Shown: positions 30,153-38,548 of the stretch, piece after piece
How positions within the stretch are numbered: the first letter of the stretch is position 1
Layout: each line of letters opens with the position of its first letter
From: Caldanaerobius polysaccharolyticus DSM 13641
GTDB taxonomy: Bacteria > Bacillota > Thermoanaerobacteria > Thermoanaerobacterales > Caldanaerobiaceae
Length of the DNA: 64,000 nt
Assembly: GCF_000427425.1 (NCBI RefSeq)
Contig: NZ_KE386495.1
Coordinates: 1,043,072-1,107,071 of the forward strand
Direction of reading: 5' to 3'
The notes under the pieces: model-generated
Database searches by the model: none
What the model was told of the DNA's origin: nothing
The model's input: only the letters and a program-made list of their open reading frames with translations
Translations under genes and position numbers: made by a program

Positions 30153-31924
30153 GTGAACTGCTAAGTGGTCTGAAGAGGACCCATATGTGTGGGTTGTTGA
30201 CTGAAAGCGAAGTTGGCTGTAAAGTAGTGGTTATGGGATGGGTACAGAGGAGAAGGGACCTTGGCGGTTTAATATTTATAGATCTCAGAGACAGGACGGG
30301 TATCGTGCAGGTGGTTTTTGATCAATCCTCAGGAGATGTCTTTGAAAAAGCAGAAAAGGTGCGAAATGAGTATGTGCTGGCTATAGTAGGAGATGTGGTA
30401 AAAAGAGATGAAGACACGTATAATCCCAATATCCCTACGGGGACCATTGAGATCAGGGCCAAAGAGCTGAAAATCTTGAGTACATCTGAAACTCCTCCCT
30501 TTTTAATAGAGGACGATGTTAACGTATCAGAATCCATAAGGTTAAAATACCGATACCTGGATTTAAGAAGGCCTAGGATGCAAAATTACATTGCTACCAG
30601 GAGCAGGGTTGCGAAAATAGTAAGAGATTATTTGATTAGCAACGGTTTTTTGGAAATTGAGACACCTTATTTGACCAAGAGCACCCCTGAAGGTGCCCGT
30701 GATTTTTTGGTGCCCAGCCGGTTGCAACCTGGTACATTTTATGCGCTTCCTCAGTCTCCACAGTTGTTTAAGCAGCTTTTGATGATATCAGGGTGTGACA
30801 GGTATTTTCAGATCGCCAGGTGTTTCAGAGATGAGGACTTAAGAGCCGATAGGCAACCTGATTTCACTCAAATCGACATGGAGATGTCCTTTGTAGAAGA
30901 AGATGACGTGATGGAAATAAATGAGGGGCTATTAAAGAGGATCTTTGGCGAGGTCTTGGGTGTCGACATTAAGGCGCCATTTTTGAGGTTGACTTATCAC
31001 GAAGCGATGGCCAGATTTGGCAGTGACAAACCCGATATGAGATTTGGAATGGAGCTAAAGGACCTTTCTGATATACTGCAAAACACGAACTTTAATGTCT
31101 TCAGGTCAGCGCTATCAAAGGGCAGCGTTAGAGCGATAAACGCTGAAGGGTGTGCTCAGAGGTTTAGCAGAAGAGAGATTGACGCGCTGGTGGATCTCGC
31201 TAAGGACTTTGGCGCAAAAGGGTTAGCGTGGATAGCAATGGATTCAGAAGGCCCTAAGTCGCCAATTCTCAAATTCCTCAGCGAGGATGAGATAAGCGGC
31301 ATAATCAGAAGGCTAGACGCCAAGACAGGGGATCTTTTGCTTATGGTGGCCGATGAGGATTCGGTGGTTTTTGATGTGCTAGGTAGGCTTAGGTTGTACC
31401 TTGGCAAAAAATTGGATTTAATGAAAAAGGATGATTACAAGTTCTTATGGGTTGTGGACTTCCCATTGCTGGAATGGGATGAAGAAGAACACAGATATAC
31501 TGCTATGCATCACCCTTTCACAGCTCCTAAAGATGAGGACATCCCGCTTCTGGATACAGAGCCTCAAAAAGCTCGCGCCAAGGCTTACGATATAATATTA
31601 AATGGCGTTGAATTAGGAGGAGGAAGCATAAGGATACATTCGACGGAAATTCAGGAAAAAATGTTTAAGGTATTGGGATTTACTCGTGAATCCGCCTGGG
31701 AAAGGTTTGGATTTTTAATGGAAGCGTTCAAGTATGGTGCACCTCCCCACGGTGGACTGGCTTATGGTTTTGATAGATTGATAATGCTCCTTACAGGTAC
31801 GGATAACATAAGGGATGTCATCGCATTTCCTAAGACTCAAAACGGCTCATGCCTGCTGACAGGAGCCCCATCACCCGTGGATGCGAAGCAATTAAGGGAG
31901 CTGCACGTTAAACTGGATCTATGA
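30149..31924 (+). CDS. aspS: Aspartyl-tRNA synthetase
   Basis: A 591-residue bacterial-type AspRS with an N-terminal OB anticodon-binding domain (MGWVQRRRDLGGLIFIDLRDR), class II catalytic core (YALPQSPQLFKQLLM; motif 2 FRDEDLRADRQPDFTQID), the GAD insertion domain, and motif 3 GLAYGFDRLIMLLTG. Whether it is Asp-specific or also charges tRNA-Asn cannot be told from this window. It overlaps hisS upstream and tcdA downstream by 4 bases each. Confidence 0.96.
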   Translation: MSELLSGLKRTHMCGLLTESEVGCKVVVMGWVQRRRDLGGLIFIDLRDRTGIVQVVFDQSSGDVFEKAEKVRNEYVLAIVGDVVKRDEDTYNPNIPTGTIEIRAKELKILSTSETPPFLIEDDVNVSESIRLKYRYLDLRRPRMQNYIATRSRVAKIVRDYLISNGFLEIETPYLTKSTPEGARDFLVPSRLQPGTFYALPQSPQLFKQLLMISGCDRYFQIARCFRDEDLRADRQPDFTQIDMEMSFVEEDDVMEINEGLLKRIFGEVLGVDIKAPFLRLTYHEAMARFGSDKPDMRFGMELKDLSDILQNTNFNVFRSALSKGSVRAINAEGCAQRFSRREIDALVDLAKDFGAKGLAWIAMDSEGPKSPILKFLSEDEISGIIRRLDAKTGDLLLMVADEDSVVFDVLGRLRLYLGKKLDLMKKDDYKFLWVVDFPLLEWDEEEHRYTAMHHPFTAPKDEDIPLLDTEPQKARAKAYDIILNGVELGGGSIRIHSTEIQEKMFKVLGFTRESAWERFGFLMEAFKYGAPPHGGLAYGFDRLIMLLTGTDNIRDVIAFPKTQNGSCLLTGAPSPVDAKQLRELHVKLDL

Positions 31925-32706
31925 GACAGCATGCTTTTTCCAGGACGGAGTTGTTGCTGGGGCCTGAGGCCATGGAGAAGCTTTATAAAAGCACTGTGGC
32001 TGTGTTTGGAATTGGTGGCGTAGGGTCCTACGTGGTGGAGGCCCTAGCTAGGTCTGGTGTTGGAAAATTAGTGCTAATCGACGATGATGATATTTGCCTT
32101 ACCAATATAAACAGGCAAATCCACGCTACCAGAAAGACTGTAGGCCAACCTAAGGTTGAAGTTATGGCCCAGCGGGTGATGGATATAAATCCTAATGCTC
32201 AGGTGGTGACATTTAAAGAGTTTTACCTTCCTGATAACGCAGACAAGATGATCTCAGTTGACTACGATTACGTAGTGGACGCAGTGGACACGGTTACGGC
32301 CAAGGTAGACCTGGTGGTGAGATGCAAGCAGTTAAATATTCCCATAATCAGCGCCATGGGGGCAGGGAATAAACTGGATCCTACGAAATTGAAAGTAGCG
32401 GACATATTTGAAACCAAGATATGCCCCCTGGCAAAGGTCATGAGATATGAATTGAGAAAGAGAGGCGTAAAGTCTCTAAAAGTGGTTTACTCTGAAGAAG
32501 AACCCATAAAACCTGATATATACAATATCGCGACGTGTAAAAGCCATTGTATATGTCCTGATAAAAGCAAGGGAAGATGTGCGCTGAGGAGGCAAATCCC
32601 AGGCAGTGTTTCCTTTGTTCCGCCTGTTATGGGTTTTATAATAGCCGGTGAGGTTATAAAGGACATTATAGGTTATAATAAGATGCGAGGAGATGTTAAT
32701 AAGTGA
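31921..32706 (+). CDS. tcdA: tRNA t6A dehydratase TcdA
   Basis: A 261-residue E1-like (ThiF fold) ATP-dependent enzyme that cyclises t6A37 in tRNA. The nucleotide loop GIGGVGSYVVEALARSG, the DDDDICLTNINRQ motif and the VVDAVDT segment are typical; cysteines in the C-terminal part (CPLAK, CKSHCICPDKSKGRC) include the catalytic or structural Cys. It is coupled to aspS (ATGA overlap) and to csoR (GTGA overlap). Confidence 0.92.
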   Translation: MRQHAFSRTELLLGPEAMEKLYKSTVAVFGIGGVGSYVVEALARSGVGKLVLIDDDDICLTNINRQIHATRKTVGQPKVEVMAQRVMDINPNAQVVTFKEFYLPDNADKMISVDYDYVVDAVDTVTAKVDLVVRCKQLNIPIISAMGAGNKLDPTKLKVADIFETKICPLAKVMRYELRKRGVKSLKVVYSEEEPIKPDIYNIATCKSHCICPDKSKGRCALRRQIPGSVSFVPPVMGFIIAGEVIKDIIGYNKMRGDVNK

Positions 32707-32978
32707 GTGCATCTTACAAGGAGCAAAAAGAAGATCTTATAAAGCGTCTGAAGAAAATAGAAGGCCAAATCAAAGGAATTCAGAAGATGATTGAAGAGGA
32801 AAAGTATTGCGTGGACGTGTTAGTGCAGATTGCAGCAGTGAGATCGGCTATAAACAAGGTAGGCTCTATAATACTTAAAAGCCATGCGATGGGTTGTGTG
32901 ATCAATGCCATGGGCGCCGAGGAGCGAAAGGAAAAGGTAGATGAACTGGTAGATACATTTATTAAATTTATGAAATAA
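32703..32978 (+). CDS. CsoR-family metal-sensing repressor
   Basis: A 91-residue all-helical DUF156/CsoR repressor. The ligand positions Cys36, His61 and Cys65 give the C-H-C set of copper(I)-sensing CsoR; the persulfide sensor CstR lacks the His. No copper pump or chaperone gene is adjacent, so its targets are elsewhere or it senses another signal. It is translated from a GTG overlapping the tcdA stop and is followed by thioredoxin. Confidence 0.88.
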   Translation: MSASYKEQKEDLIKRLKKIEGQIKGIQKMIEEEKYCVDVLVQIAAVRSAINKVGSIILKSHAMGCVINAMGAEERKEKVDELVDTFIKFMK

Positions 32979-32987
32979 CTTATTGTG

Positions 32988-33034
32988 AAAGGAGGTAGTA
33001 CCTGGCAAGGGGTGACTTTAGCCGGGTGATGAAA
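32988..33034 (+). promoter_or_regulatory. Leader of trxA with unused ribosome site
   Basis: A full AAAGGAGG (32988-32995) lacks an ATG/GTG/TTG start at normal spacing. Downstream, CCTGGC (33001) can pair with GCCGGG (33021), placing the real trxA site (GGGTGA) on the edge of a hairpin. A CTG-initiated 21-codon frame starts at 33002. Confidence 0.3.
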
Positions 33035-33035
33035 T

Positions 33036-33353
33036 ATGGTAGTGGAATTGACAGCAGACAATTTTGAACAAGAAGTTTTAAAGTCAGATAAGCCTGTTTT
33101 GGTGGATTTTTGGGCCGCGTGGTGTGGGCCGTGCAGGATGGTATCTCCGATTATTGATGAGCTGGCAGAGGATTACGATGGAAGAGTTAAGGTAGGAAAG
33201 GTAAATGTAGACGAACAGAGAGGTTTGGCCCAGAGATATGGGGTTATGAGCATACCCACTATAATATTATTTAAGGATGGCCAGATTTTTGATAAAATAA
33301 TAGGTGCTAGGCCAAAAAAAGAATTTCAAGCTTTTGTTGAAAAAGCTCTATAA
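33036..33353 (+). CDS. trxA: Thioredoxin
   Basis: A 105-residue classical thioredoxin. The redox centre WCGPC is at 29-33, the cis-proline segment SIPT near 73-76, and the buried Asp in LVDFWA is present. It reduces protein disulfides and serves ribonucleotide reductase and peroxidase systems. The start is fixed by an in-frame stop just upstream. The gene ends at a two-way terminator. Confidence 0.97.
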   Translation: MVVELTADNFEQEVLKSDKPVLVDFWAAWCGPCRMVSPIIDELAEDYDGRVKVGKVNVDEQRGLAQRYGVMSIPTIILFKDGQIFDKIIGARPKKEFQAFVEKAL

Positions 33354-33380
33354 AAGCGGGATGATTTATCCCGCTTTTTT
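33352..33380. terminator. Two-way terminator between trxA and thrE genes
   Basis: An 11-bp stem (AAAAGCGGGAT / ATCCCGCTTTT, 5-base loop) with a T tract on the plus strand and four T on the minus strand. It overlaps the stop codons of both convergent genes. Confidence 0.85.
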
Positions 33381-33797
33381 GTAAAGTTTAAGGATTTTCA
33401 CAAAAGAGCTTACAAGAAGCAAGCCTGCTGCTATGGCCAGCGCAATTGTCCCTGTCTCTATTCCGTAACTTACCGCCTCTTTATACTTCTGTTGTAAGAT
33501 TGAGATCATTGTGTAATAACATCCTGCCCCTGGCACCAACATGATGAGAGCCGGTATGATGAACATGGTAACAGGCTTTTTATGGAGCCTGGCATATACT
33601 TCGCCGGCTATAGCTACGATTATTGAGGCTATAAATGATGCCATCACCTTTGAACCGCTTAACTTGTAGAATGCTAAGTAACACAGCCATCCCAGTGCAC
33701 CACATATCCCGTTGCTTATCAGTTCATCCCTCGGCACATTGAACACTACAGCAAAAGAAATTGTAGCAAAGAAGGCGTAGGCGATTTGCTCTAGCAT
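33366..33797 (-). CDS. Threonine/serine exporter, small subunit
   Basis: A 143-residue membrane protein with about four to five helices, matching the ThrE_2 (DUF3815, YjjB-like) family. It corresponds to the C-terminal half of one-piece ThrE exporters. It follows the large subunit after 6 bases, with GGAGG at the end of that gene serving as its ribosome site. Probable amino-acid export as a two-protein complex. Confidence 0.88.
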   Translation of the reverse strand: MLEQIAYAFFATISFAVVFNVPRDELISNGICGALGWLCYLAFYKLSGSKVMASFIASIIVAIAGEVYARLHKKPVTMFIIPALIMLVPGAGCYYTMISILQQKYKEAVSYGIETGTIALAIAAGLLLVSSFVKILKLYKKAG

Positions 33798-33803
33798 GAC
33801 TTG

Positions 33804-34565
33804 CTACCTCCAGAATCTGATGTAAACATTTAAAATCGTACCTATACCTGCTGCCACGCCGATTGCTATAACCAGTGCTTCTGCTGCTCTGGAAGATCCC
33901 GAAACCAGATCGCCGGAAATAGTATCTCTGATGGCATTGGTAAGAGCTACCCCTGGTACCATAATCATAACGGCGCCGATTATAATCCTGTCGATGTTGT
34001 GCCCTAATCCCGCATTTACCAGGACAATTGTCATAATAGCTGTGATAAAGCCACCCAGTATGTTGGTGAAGAAAAGGGAGAGGTTGTATCTGTCCAAAAG
34101 TAGCAATATGTACTCTACGGCAGTGGCTATAATCAGCGTAGCTAGCGAGTCCATGTATGTTCCGCCGAAGACCAGGGTAAAGAAAGCAGATCCTATTCCA
34201 CCGCATAGCGTTCTAATCGCCATGGGGTATTTTTTAGTTTTTTTAATTTCATCCAGAATAGCAAAGCCTTCCTCCGCTGTAATCTTTTTGCTTGCCAGTT
34301 GCCTCGAAAAATCATTGATAAGGGATACTTTATTTAAATCAATGGACCTGTTGTCAATGCGCTTGATAACGGATATTACTTCGCCGCTGGTATCTTCTAC
34401 GGATACAAAAATCCCTGTGGGAGTTACAAAGCTTTCTGGATGGGGTATTCCTCCGCTTGTACATATCCTCTTTATGGTGTCTTCTACCCTGTATGTTTCG
34501 GCTCCCGATTTTAACATCATTTCACCGGCGCATACAGCCATTTTCAGCACTTTTTTTGATTCCAT
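33804..34565 (-). CDS. Threonine/serine exporter, large subunit
   Basis: A 253-residue ThrE/YjjP-family protein: a soluble N-terminal half (GAETYRVEDTIKRIC, SFVTPTGIFVSVED) and about five C-terminal membrane helices with ALTNAIRDTISGDLVSG. The ATG at 34565 is preferred to the GTG at 34574 because AGGTGA spaces correctly. It is divergent from the Rrf2 gene. Confidence 0.88.
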   Translation of the reverse strand: MESKKVLKMAVCAGEMMLKSGAETYRVEDTIKRICTSGGIPHPESFVTPTGIFVSVEDTSGEVISVIKRIDNRSIDLNKVSLINDFSRQLASKKITAEEGFAILDEIKKTKKYPMAIRTLCGGIGSAFFTLVFGGTYMDSLATLIIATAVEYILLLLDRYNLSLFFTNILGGFITAIMTIVLVNAGLGHNIDRIIIGAVMIMVPGVALTNAIRDTISGDLVSGSSRAAEALVIAIGVAAGIGTILNVYIRFWR

Positions 34566-34618
34566 TTGCCTCACCTGTTATTATTTTAGCATAATTAGAT
34601 ATTGAAATATAGTGATAC

Positions 34619-34647
34619 TTGACATTGGTTTATGCATATGCTAAATT
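34619..34647 (+). promoter_or_regulatory. Sigma-A promoter of the Rrf2-nifS operon
   Basis: A perfect TTGACA (34619-34624) and TAAATT (34642-34647) are spaced by 17 bases. Confidence 0.7.
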
Positions 34648-34659
34648 ATTTATGGATAT

Positions 34660-34676
34660 CCTAGTATGTAGCTAGG
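34660..34676 (+). promoter_or_regulatory. Candidate Rrf2 operator
   Basis: An inverted repeat CCTAG-N7-CTAGG lies about 13 bases after the -10, over the transcribed start region, just ahead of the Rrf2 regulator gene. Its position suits autorepression. The repeat extends imperfectly on both sides. Confidence 0.5.
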
Positions 34677-34694
34677 AATTGTTGGAGGTGCAGT

Positions 34695-35144
34695 ATGAGA
34701 CTTTCTACAAAAGGCCAGTACGGGCTCAGAGCCATGTTTGAATTAGCTTTAAGCTATGGCGAAGGTCCTGTAGCTTTAAAGACTATAGCAGAGAAGCAGG
34801 AGATATCAGAGCACTATCTAGAACAGCTGATAGCTGTGCTGAAAAAAGCCGGCCTTGTGAAAAGCACTAGAGGAGCTCAAGGGGGATATACGCTGGCTAT
34901 GGAGCCTGATAAAATAACGGTAGGTGACATTTTAAGAGCGCTGGAAGGTCCTTTGGCTCCAGTAGAGTGTGTAATTGACGGCGAAGAGATAGAGTGCAGC
35001 CGAGCGGACTTTTGCGTTTCCAGACTGGTATGGAAAAAGATAAAGGACAGCTTAAATAAGGTAGTGGATTCTATAACTCTAAAGGACATGGTAGATGATT
35101 ACAGTAAGATGAATGTTAAGGATTCGTACATGTATTATATATAA
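34695..35144 (+). CDS. Rrf2 family regulator (IscR/CymR-like)
   Basis: A 149-residue winged-helix regulator. The N-terminal DNA-binding domain (MRLSTKGQYGLRAMFELA, SEHYLEQLIAVLKKAGLVKSTRGAQGGY) is typical. Three cysteines in the C-terminal part, spaced C-x7-C-x5-C, suggest an Fe-S cluster as in IscR, though CymR-like cysteine sensing is also possible. It leads the operon with nifS, nifU and mnmA and probably represses it; a palindrome lies in its leader. Confidence 0.9.
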   Translation: MRLSTKGQYGLRAMFELALSYGEGPVALKTIAEKQEISEHYLEQLIAVLKKAGLVKSTRGAQGGYTLAMEPDKITVGDILRALEGPLAPVECVIDGEEIECSRADFCVSRLVWKKIKDSLNKVVDSITLKDMVDDYSKMNVKDSYMYYI

Positions 35145-35160
35145 TTGAGGAGGCTTACTT

Positions 35161-36336
35161 ATGAATAGAGTTTATCTTGATAATGCCGCGACGACACCGG
35201 TTAAAAAAGAAGTGTTGGAGGAGATGTTGCCGTATTTCACAGAGAAATTCGGAAATGCCTCGACCCTTTATTCCTATGGCAGGGAAGCGAGAGAAGCTTT
35301 AGATAAAGCCAGAGATAGGGTTGCAAAGGCGCTGGGAGCTGACCCCGCTGAGATTTACTTTACCAGCGGAGGCACTGAGTCTGATAACTGGGCTATCAAG
35401 GCTGCGGCTTATGCTATGAGGGAGAAAGGCAACCACATAATAACCACGTCCATAGAGCACCATGCGGTACTTCATACCTGTGAATACCTTAAAAAGCAAG
35501 GCTATGAGGTGACGTACCTTCCGGTGGATGAGTACGGCCTTGTAGACGTGGAAGAATTAAAAAAGGCGATAACCGATAAGACTATCCTTATCTCTGTTAT
35601 GTACGCCAATAACGAAGTAGGCACTATTGAGCCTGTGGCTGAAATTGGGCAGATAGCGAAGGAACGGGGTATACTGTTCCATACCGATGCGGTACAAGCA
35701 GTGGGCCATATACCCGTGGATGTAAAAGAAATCAATTGCGATATGCTGTCGCTGTCAGGTCATAAATTTTACGGTCCTAAGGGTATAGGTGCTCTTTATA
35801 TGAGAAAAGGCGTGAAGATACATCCGTACATGCACGGTGGAGCTCAGGAAAAAGGCCGAAGGGCAGGTACTGAAAACGTAGCAGCAATAGTTGGGCTGGG
35901 AAAGGCCATAGAGCTGGCGACTCAAAACCTTGATGAAAACATGAAAAAATTAACGCGGCTGAGAAATAAGCTTATAGACGGCCTGTTAAGCAAGATAGAC
36001 CACGTAAAACTAAATGGCCATCCGGAAAAAAGGCTTCCGGGCAATGTGAACATATCAGTGGAATACGTAGAAGGCGAATCCATGCTTTTAAGCTTGGATA
36101 TGAAAGGAATATGTGCCTCCAGTGGTTCTGCGTGTACCTCCGGCTCGTTAGATCCATCTCATGTCTTGCTGGCGATGGGGTTACCCCATGAACTGGCCCA
36201 CGGCTCCTTGAGGTTTTCTATAGGCGAGCAGAACAGCGAAGAGGACATTGACTATGTTCTGGAGGTTTTACCTGATATCGTGTCAAGGTTAAGAGAGATG
36301 TCTCCATTATACGAAAAAGTGAGAGAGGGGAAATGA
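35161..36336 (+). CDS. nifS: Cysteine desulfurase (NifS/IscS type)
   Basis: A 391-residue PLP enzyme taking sulfur from cysteine to form a persulfide for Fe-S clusters and tRNA thiolation. The PLP lysine is Lys202 in [10 protein letters not shown], and the catalytic cysteine is Cys325 in SGSACTSG on the mobile loop. [12 protein letters not shown] and IEHHAVL are PLP-pocket motifs. It lies between its likely regulator and the scaffold gene nifU, 3 bases downstream. Confidence 0.95.
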   Translation: MNRVYLDNAATTPVKKEVLEEMLPYFTEKFGNASTLYSYGREAREALDKARDRVAKALGADPAEIYFTSGGTESDNWAIKAAAYAMREKGNHIITTSIEHHAVLHTCEYLKKQGYEVTYLPVDEYGLVDVEELKKAITDKTILISVMYANNEVGTIEPVAEIGQIAKERGILFHTDAVQAVGHIPVDVKEINCDMLSLSGHKFYGPKGIGALYMRKGVKIHPYMHGGAQEKGRRAGTENVAAIVGLGKAIELATQNLDENMKKLTRLRNKLIDGLLSKIDHVKLNGHPEKRLPGNVNISVEYVEGESMLLSLDMKGICASSGSACTSGSLDPSHVLLAMGLPHELAHGSLRFSIGEQNSEEDIDYVLEVLPDIVSRLREMSPLYEKVREGK

Positions 36337-36339
36337 TAT

Positions 36340-36726
36340 ATGTACAGTGAAAAAGTCATGGATCATTTTATGAATCCTAGAAATGTTGGCGAAATACCTG
36401 ACGCCGATGGGGTATTTGAGGTAGGAAACCCTGTCTGTGGCGATATAATGAAAATCTACCTCAAAATAAAAGACGGGATAATAGTGGACGCTAAATTTAA
36501 GACATTCGGATGTGGCGCTGCAGTGGCGACAAGCAGTATGGCTACTGAGATGATAAAGGGAAAGTCTATAGAGGAAGCGTTAAAGCTGACTAATAAAGCA
36601 GTGGCAGAGGCCTTAGATGGGCTGCCTCCTGTGAAGATGCACTGTTCTGTTCTGGCAGAGGAGGCCGTAAAAGGAGCCATAGAAGATTATTATAAAAAGC
36701 ACGGCATTAACAAGCAGGTGGAGTGA
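36340..36726 (+). CDS. nifU: Fe-S scaffold protein (NifU/IscU N-terminal type)
   Basis: A 128-residue IscU-like scaffold. Ligands Cys33 (in NPVCGD, with Asp35), Cys58 (in FGCGAA) and Cys102 (in KMHCSVLA) are all present. It receives sulfur from the adjacent desulfurase and passes clusters on. It lacks the C-terminal NifU domain. Overlaps mnmA. Confidence 0.94.
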   Translation: MYSEKVMDHFMNPRNVGEIPDADGVFEVGNPVCGDIMKIYLKIKDGIIVDAKFKTFGCGAAVATSSMATEMIKGKSIEEALKLTNKAVAEALDGLPPVKMHCSVLAEEAVKGAIEDYYKKHGINKQVE

Positions 36727-37811
36727 TGGCGAAAAAGGTTGTTTTAGGAATGAGCGGCGGAGTGGATAGCTCTGTCGCTGCGTATTTATTGCAAAAGGAA
36801 GGCTATGAAGTCATAGGCGTGACCATGCAGATATGGCCTGACGAGGATGAAGAAAAAGTGCTTCACGAAGGCGGTTGTTGCTCTTTGTCAGCAGTGGAAG
36901 ATGCCCGCAGGGTAGCCAGTATGTTGGGCATACCTTATTACGTGTTGAATTTTAAGGACATTTTTAAAGAAAAAGTAATCGACTATTTTGTAGACGAGTA
37001 CATTCATGGCAACACCCCCAACCCGTGCATTGCGTGTAACCGATTTATAAAATTTGAAGCGCTGCTGCATAGGGCGCGTTCAATAGGAGCTGACTATGTG
37101 GCTACAGGCCATTACGCTAAGATAGAGTACGACGATGGGTTGGGGAGGTACCTCCTTAAAAAAGCTGTGGACCAGAAAAAAGATCAGACTTACGTACTTT
37201 ATAGTTTTACTCAGGAGCAGCTAAAGCATACCCTCATGCCTTTAGGCTACTATACCAAGTCCCAGATAAGGGAGATAGCTAGTAGTCTGAAATTGCCTGT
37301 AGCAACTAAACCTGAGAGCCAGGAGATATGCTTTGTACCTGATGATGATTACGGCAGATTCATTGAAGAGCAAAAGCCTGATTGTGTGAAGAGCGGTTAT
37401 TTTGTGGATACAAAGGGTAACGTGCTAGGAAGGCATAAAGGCATCGCCCATTACACCATAGGTCAGCGCAGAGGTCTTGGTATATCTGCAGGTAGGCCGT
37501 TGTACGTGGTTGATATAATACCTGAAGAAAACGTAGTAGTTGTCGGTGAAGAAGAGGACGTATATGGCGACGAGTTGTTTGCAAAGGATTTAAATTTCAT
37601 ACCTTTTGAGAGATTGGAGAGGGCGATGGAGGTTAACGCTAAAATAAGGTATACGGCGAAGGAGGCACCTGCTACCATCTTTCCTATTGAAAATGACAAG
37701 GTAAAGGTAAAGTTTAAGGAACCTCAAAGGGCTATCACACCTGGACAGGCTGTGGTGTTTTACGATGGTGATATATTGGTAGGAGGGGGAATTATAACAA
37801 GAAACCCCTGA
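36726..37811 (+). CDS. mnmA: tRNA 2-thiouridylase MnmA
   Basis: A 361-residue ATP-pyrophosphatase that adds sulfur to U34 of tRNA-Lys, -Glu and -Gln. The PP-loop SGGVDSS is near residue 10; the two catalytic Cys are in NPCIACNR and in [15 protein letters not shown]. The ATG at 36726 (GGTGGAG upstream) is preferred to the GTG at 36723. Its place behind nifS-nifU says that this desulfurase supplies its sulfur. Confidence 0.96.
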   Translation: MAKKVVLGMSGGVDSSVAAYLLQKEGYEVIGVTMQIWPDEDEEKVLHEGGCCSLSAVEDARRVASMLGIPYYVLNFKDIFKEKVIDYFVDEYIHGNTPNPCIACNRFIKFEALLHRARSIGADYVATGHYAKIEYDDGLGRYLLKKAVDQKKDQTYVLYSFTQEQLKHTLMPLGYYTKSQIREIASSLKLPVATKPESQEICFVPDDDYGRFIEEQKPDCVKSGYFVDTKGNVLGRHKGIAHYTIGQRRGLGISAGRPLYVVDIIPEENVVVVGEEEDVYGDELFAKDLNFIPFERLERAMEVNAKIRYTAKEAPATIFPIENDKVKVKFKEPQRAITPGQAVVFYDGDILVGGGIITRNP

Positions 37812-37812
37812 G

Positions 37813-37839
37813 AATGCACCTTGTGAAGGTGCATTTTTT
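37813..37839 (+). terminator. Terminator of the nifS-mnmA operon
   Basis: A 10-bp perfect stem (AATGCACCTT / AAGGTGCATT, loop GTG) with a T6 tail. Confidence 0.9.
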
Positions 37840-37881
37840 GTTTTTAAAGAGAAAAAATAAAATTGAAGGTGAGGTATATTT

Positions 37882-38358
37882 ATGATAAAAGCTTCTTCGC
37901 TTTTAAATATAGCGGTGTATTGCAGGGAGACGGGCAAAAAGGTTGGCTATATAAAAGATATAGTGTATGAACCTTCTAAAGGGAGTATCGCAGCTTACGT
38001 GGTGAGCAGTGGAAGTGTATTTAAGAATTTAAAGATTTTAATGGCAAACGACGTAGCCGACGTCGGCAAGGACCGCATCGTCATAAAATCCGAAAAAGCG
38101 ATGAAAGATGCGGATAAATACCATGACATGTTAGTGAACCAGAATTCTCATCTTATAGGGAGTAGCGTAAGAGATTTTTACGGCAGAGAACTGGGTATAA
38201 TAAGTGATACGGTAGTAGATGTGGACAGCAACCTTGTAAAAGGCTATATAGTAAGCGACGGTTTAATAAGCGATATACTCAAAGGGCGAAATTTTATTGA
38301 AAAAAATGAGGCTTTTGTGGAGGAAAGCCATGAAGGAGGTAATGGTAATGGACGGTAA
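37882..38358 (+). CDS. PRC-barrel domain protein
   Basis: A 158-residue protein of two PRC-barrel repeats (residues ~3-70 and ~88-150). Each has the strand pattern seen in GKKVGYIKDIVYEP and in GRELGIISDTVVDV. PRC-barrels bind proteins or RNA, as in RimM; the partner here is unknown. GAAGGTGAGG precedes the ATG. Coupled to a small downstream gene. Confidence 0.85.
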   Translation: MIKASSLLNIAVYCRETGKKVGYIKDIVYEPSKGSIAAYVVSSGSVFKNLKILMANDVADVGKDRIVIKSEKAMKDADKYHDMLVNQNSHLIGSSVRDFYGRELGIISDTVVDVDSNLVKGYIVSDGLISDILKGRNFIEKNEAFVEESHEGGNGNGR

Positions 38359-38494
38359 ATTTATAAGGGGTATTTTAATCGGAGGGCTTATAACTTACCT
38401 CGCTAACAGAAGTATGAAAAAAATGGACAAAAGTTTCAAAAAGGATATGGCCGAAAAGGCTTTTAAAGCTATGAAAAAAATTGTCAAGGTATAA
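38348..38494 (+). CDS. Small basic protein
   Basis: A 48-residue protein starting at the ATG at 38348 with AAGGAGGT 7 bases before it, overlapping the PRC-barrel stop by 11 bases. One short N-terminal hydrophobic segment (FIRGILIGGLITYLA) is followed by a lysine-rich amphipathic helix. It looks like a membrane-bound YtxH-like small protein. Function is unknown. Confidence 0.6.
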   Translation: MDGKFIRGILIGGLITYLANRSMKKMDKSFKKDMAEKAFKAMKKIVKV

Positions 38495-38499
38495 TCGCT

Positions 38500-38528
38500 G
38501 GCATAAAAAGCCTGTAGCTTTTTATGCC
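38500..38528 (+). terminator. Inverted repeat before AI-2E family gene
   Basis: A perfect 12-bp stem (GGCATAAAAAGC / GCTTTTTATGCC, 5-base loop) lacks a trailing T tract. It may be a weak or non-canonical terminator or an mRNA stability element. Confidence 0.45.
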
Positions 38529-38548
38529 GTACATAATAGGGTGATTGT

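Noticed and set aside
33931-34605. 224-codon frame opposite the ThrE large subunit
   Set aside because: A mirror of a conserved membrane protein gene; composition follows the opposite strand.
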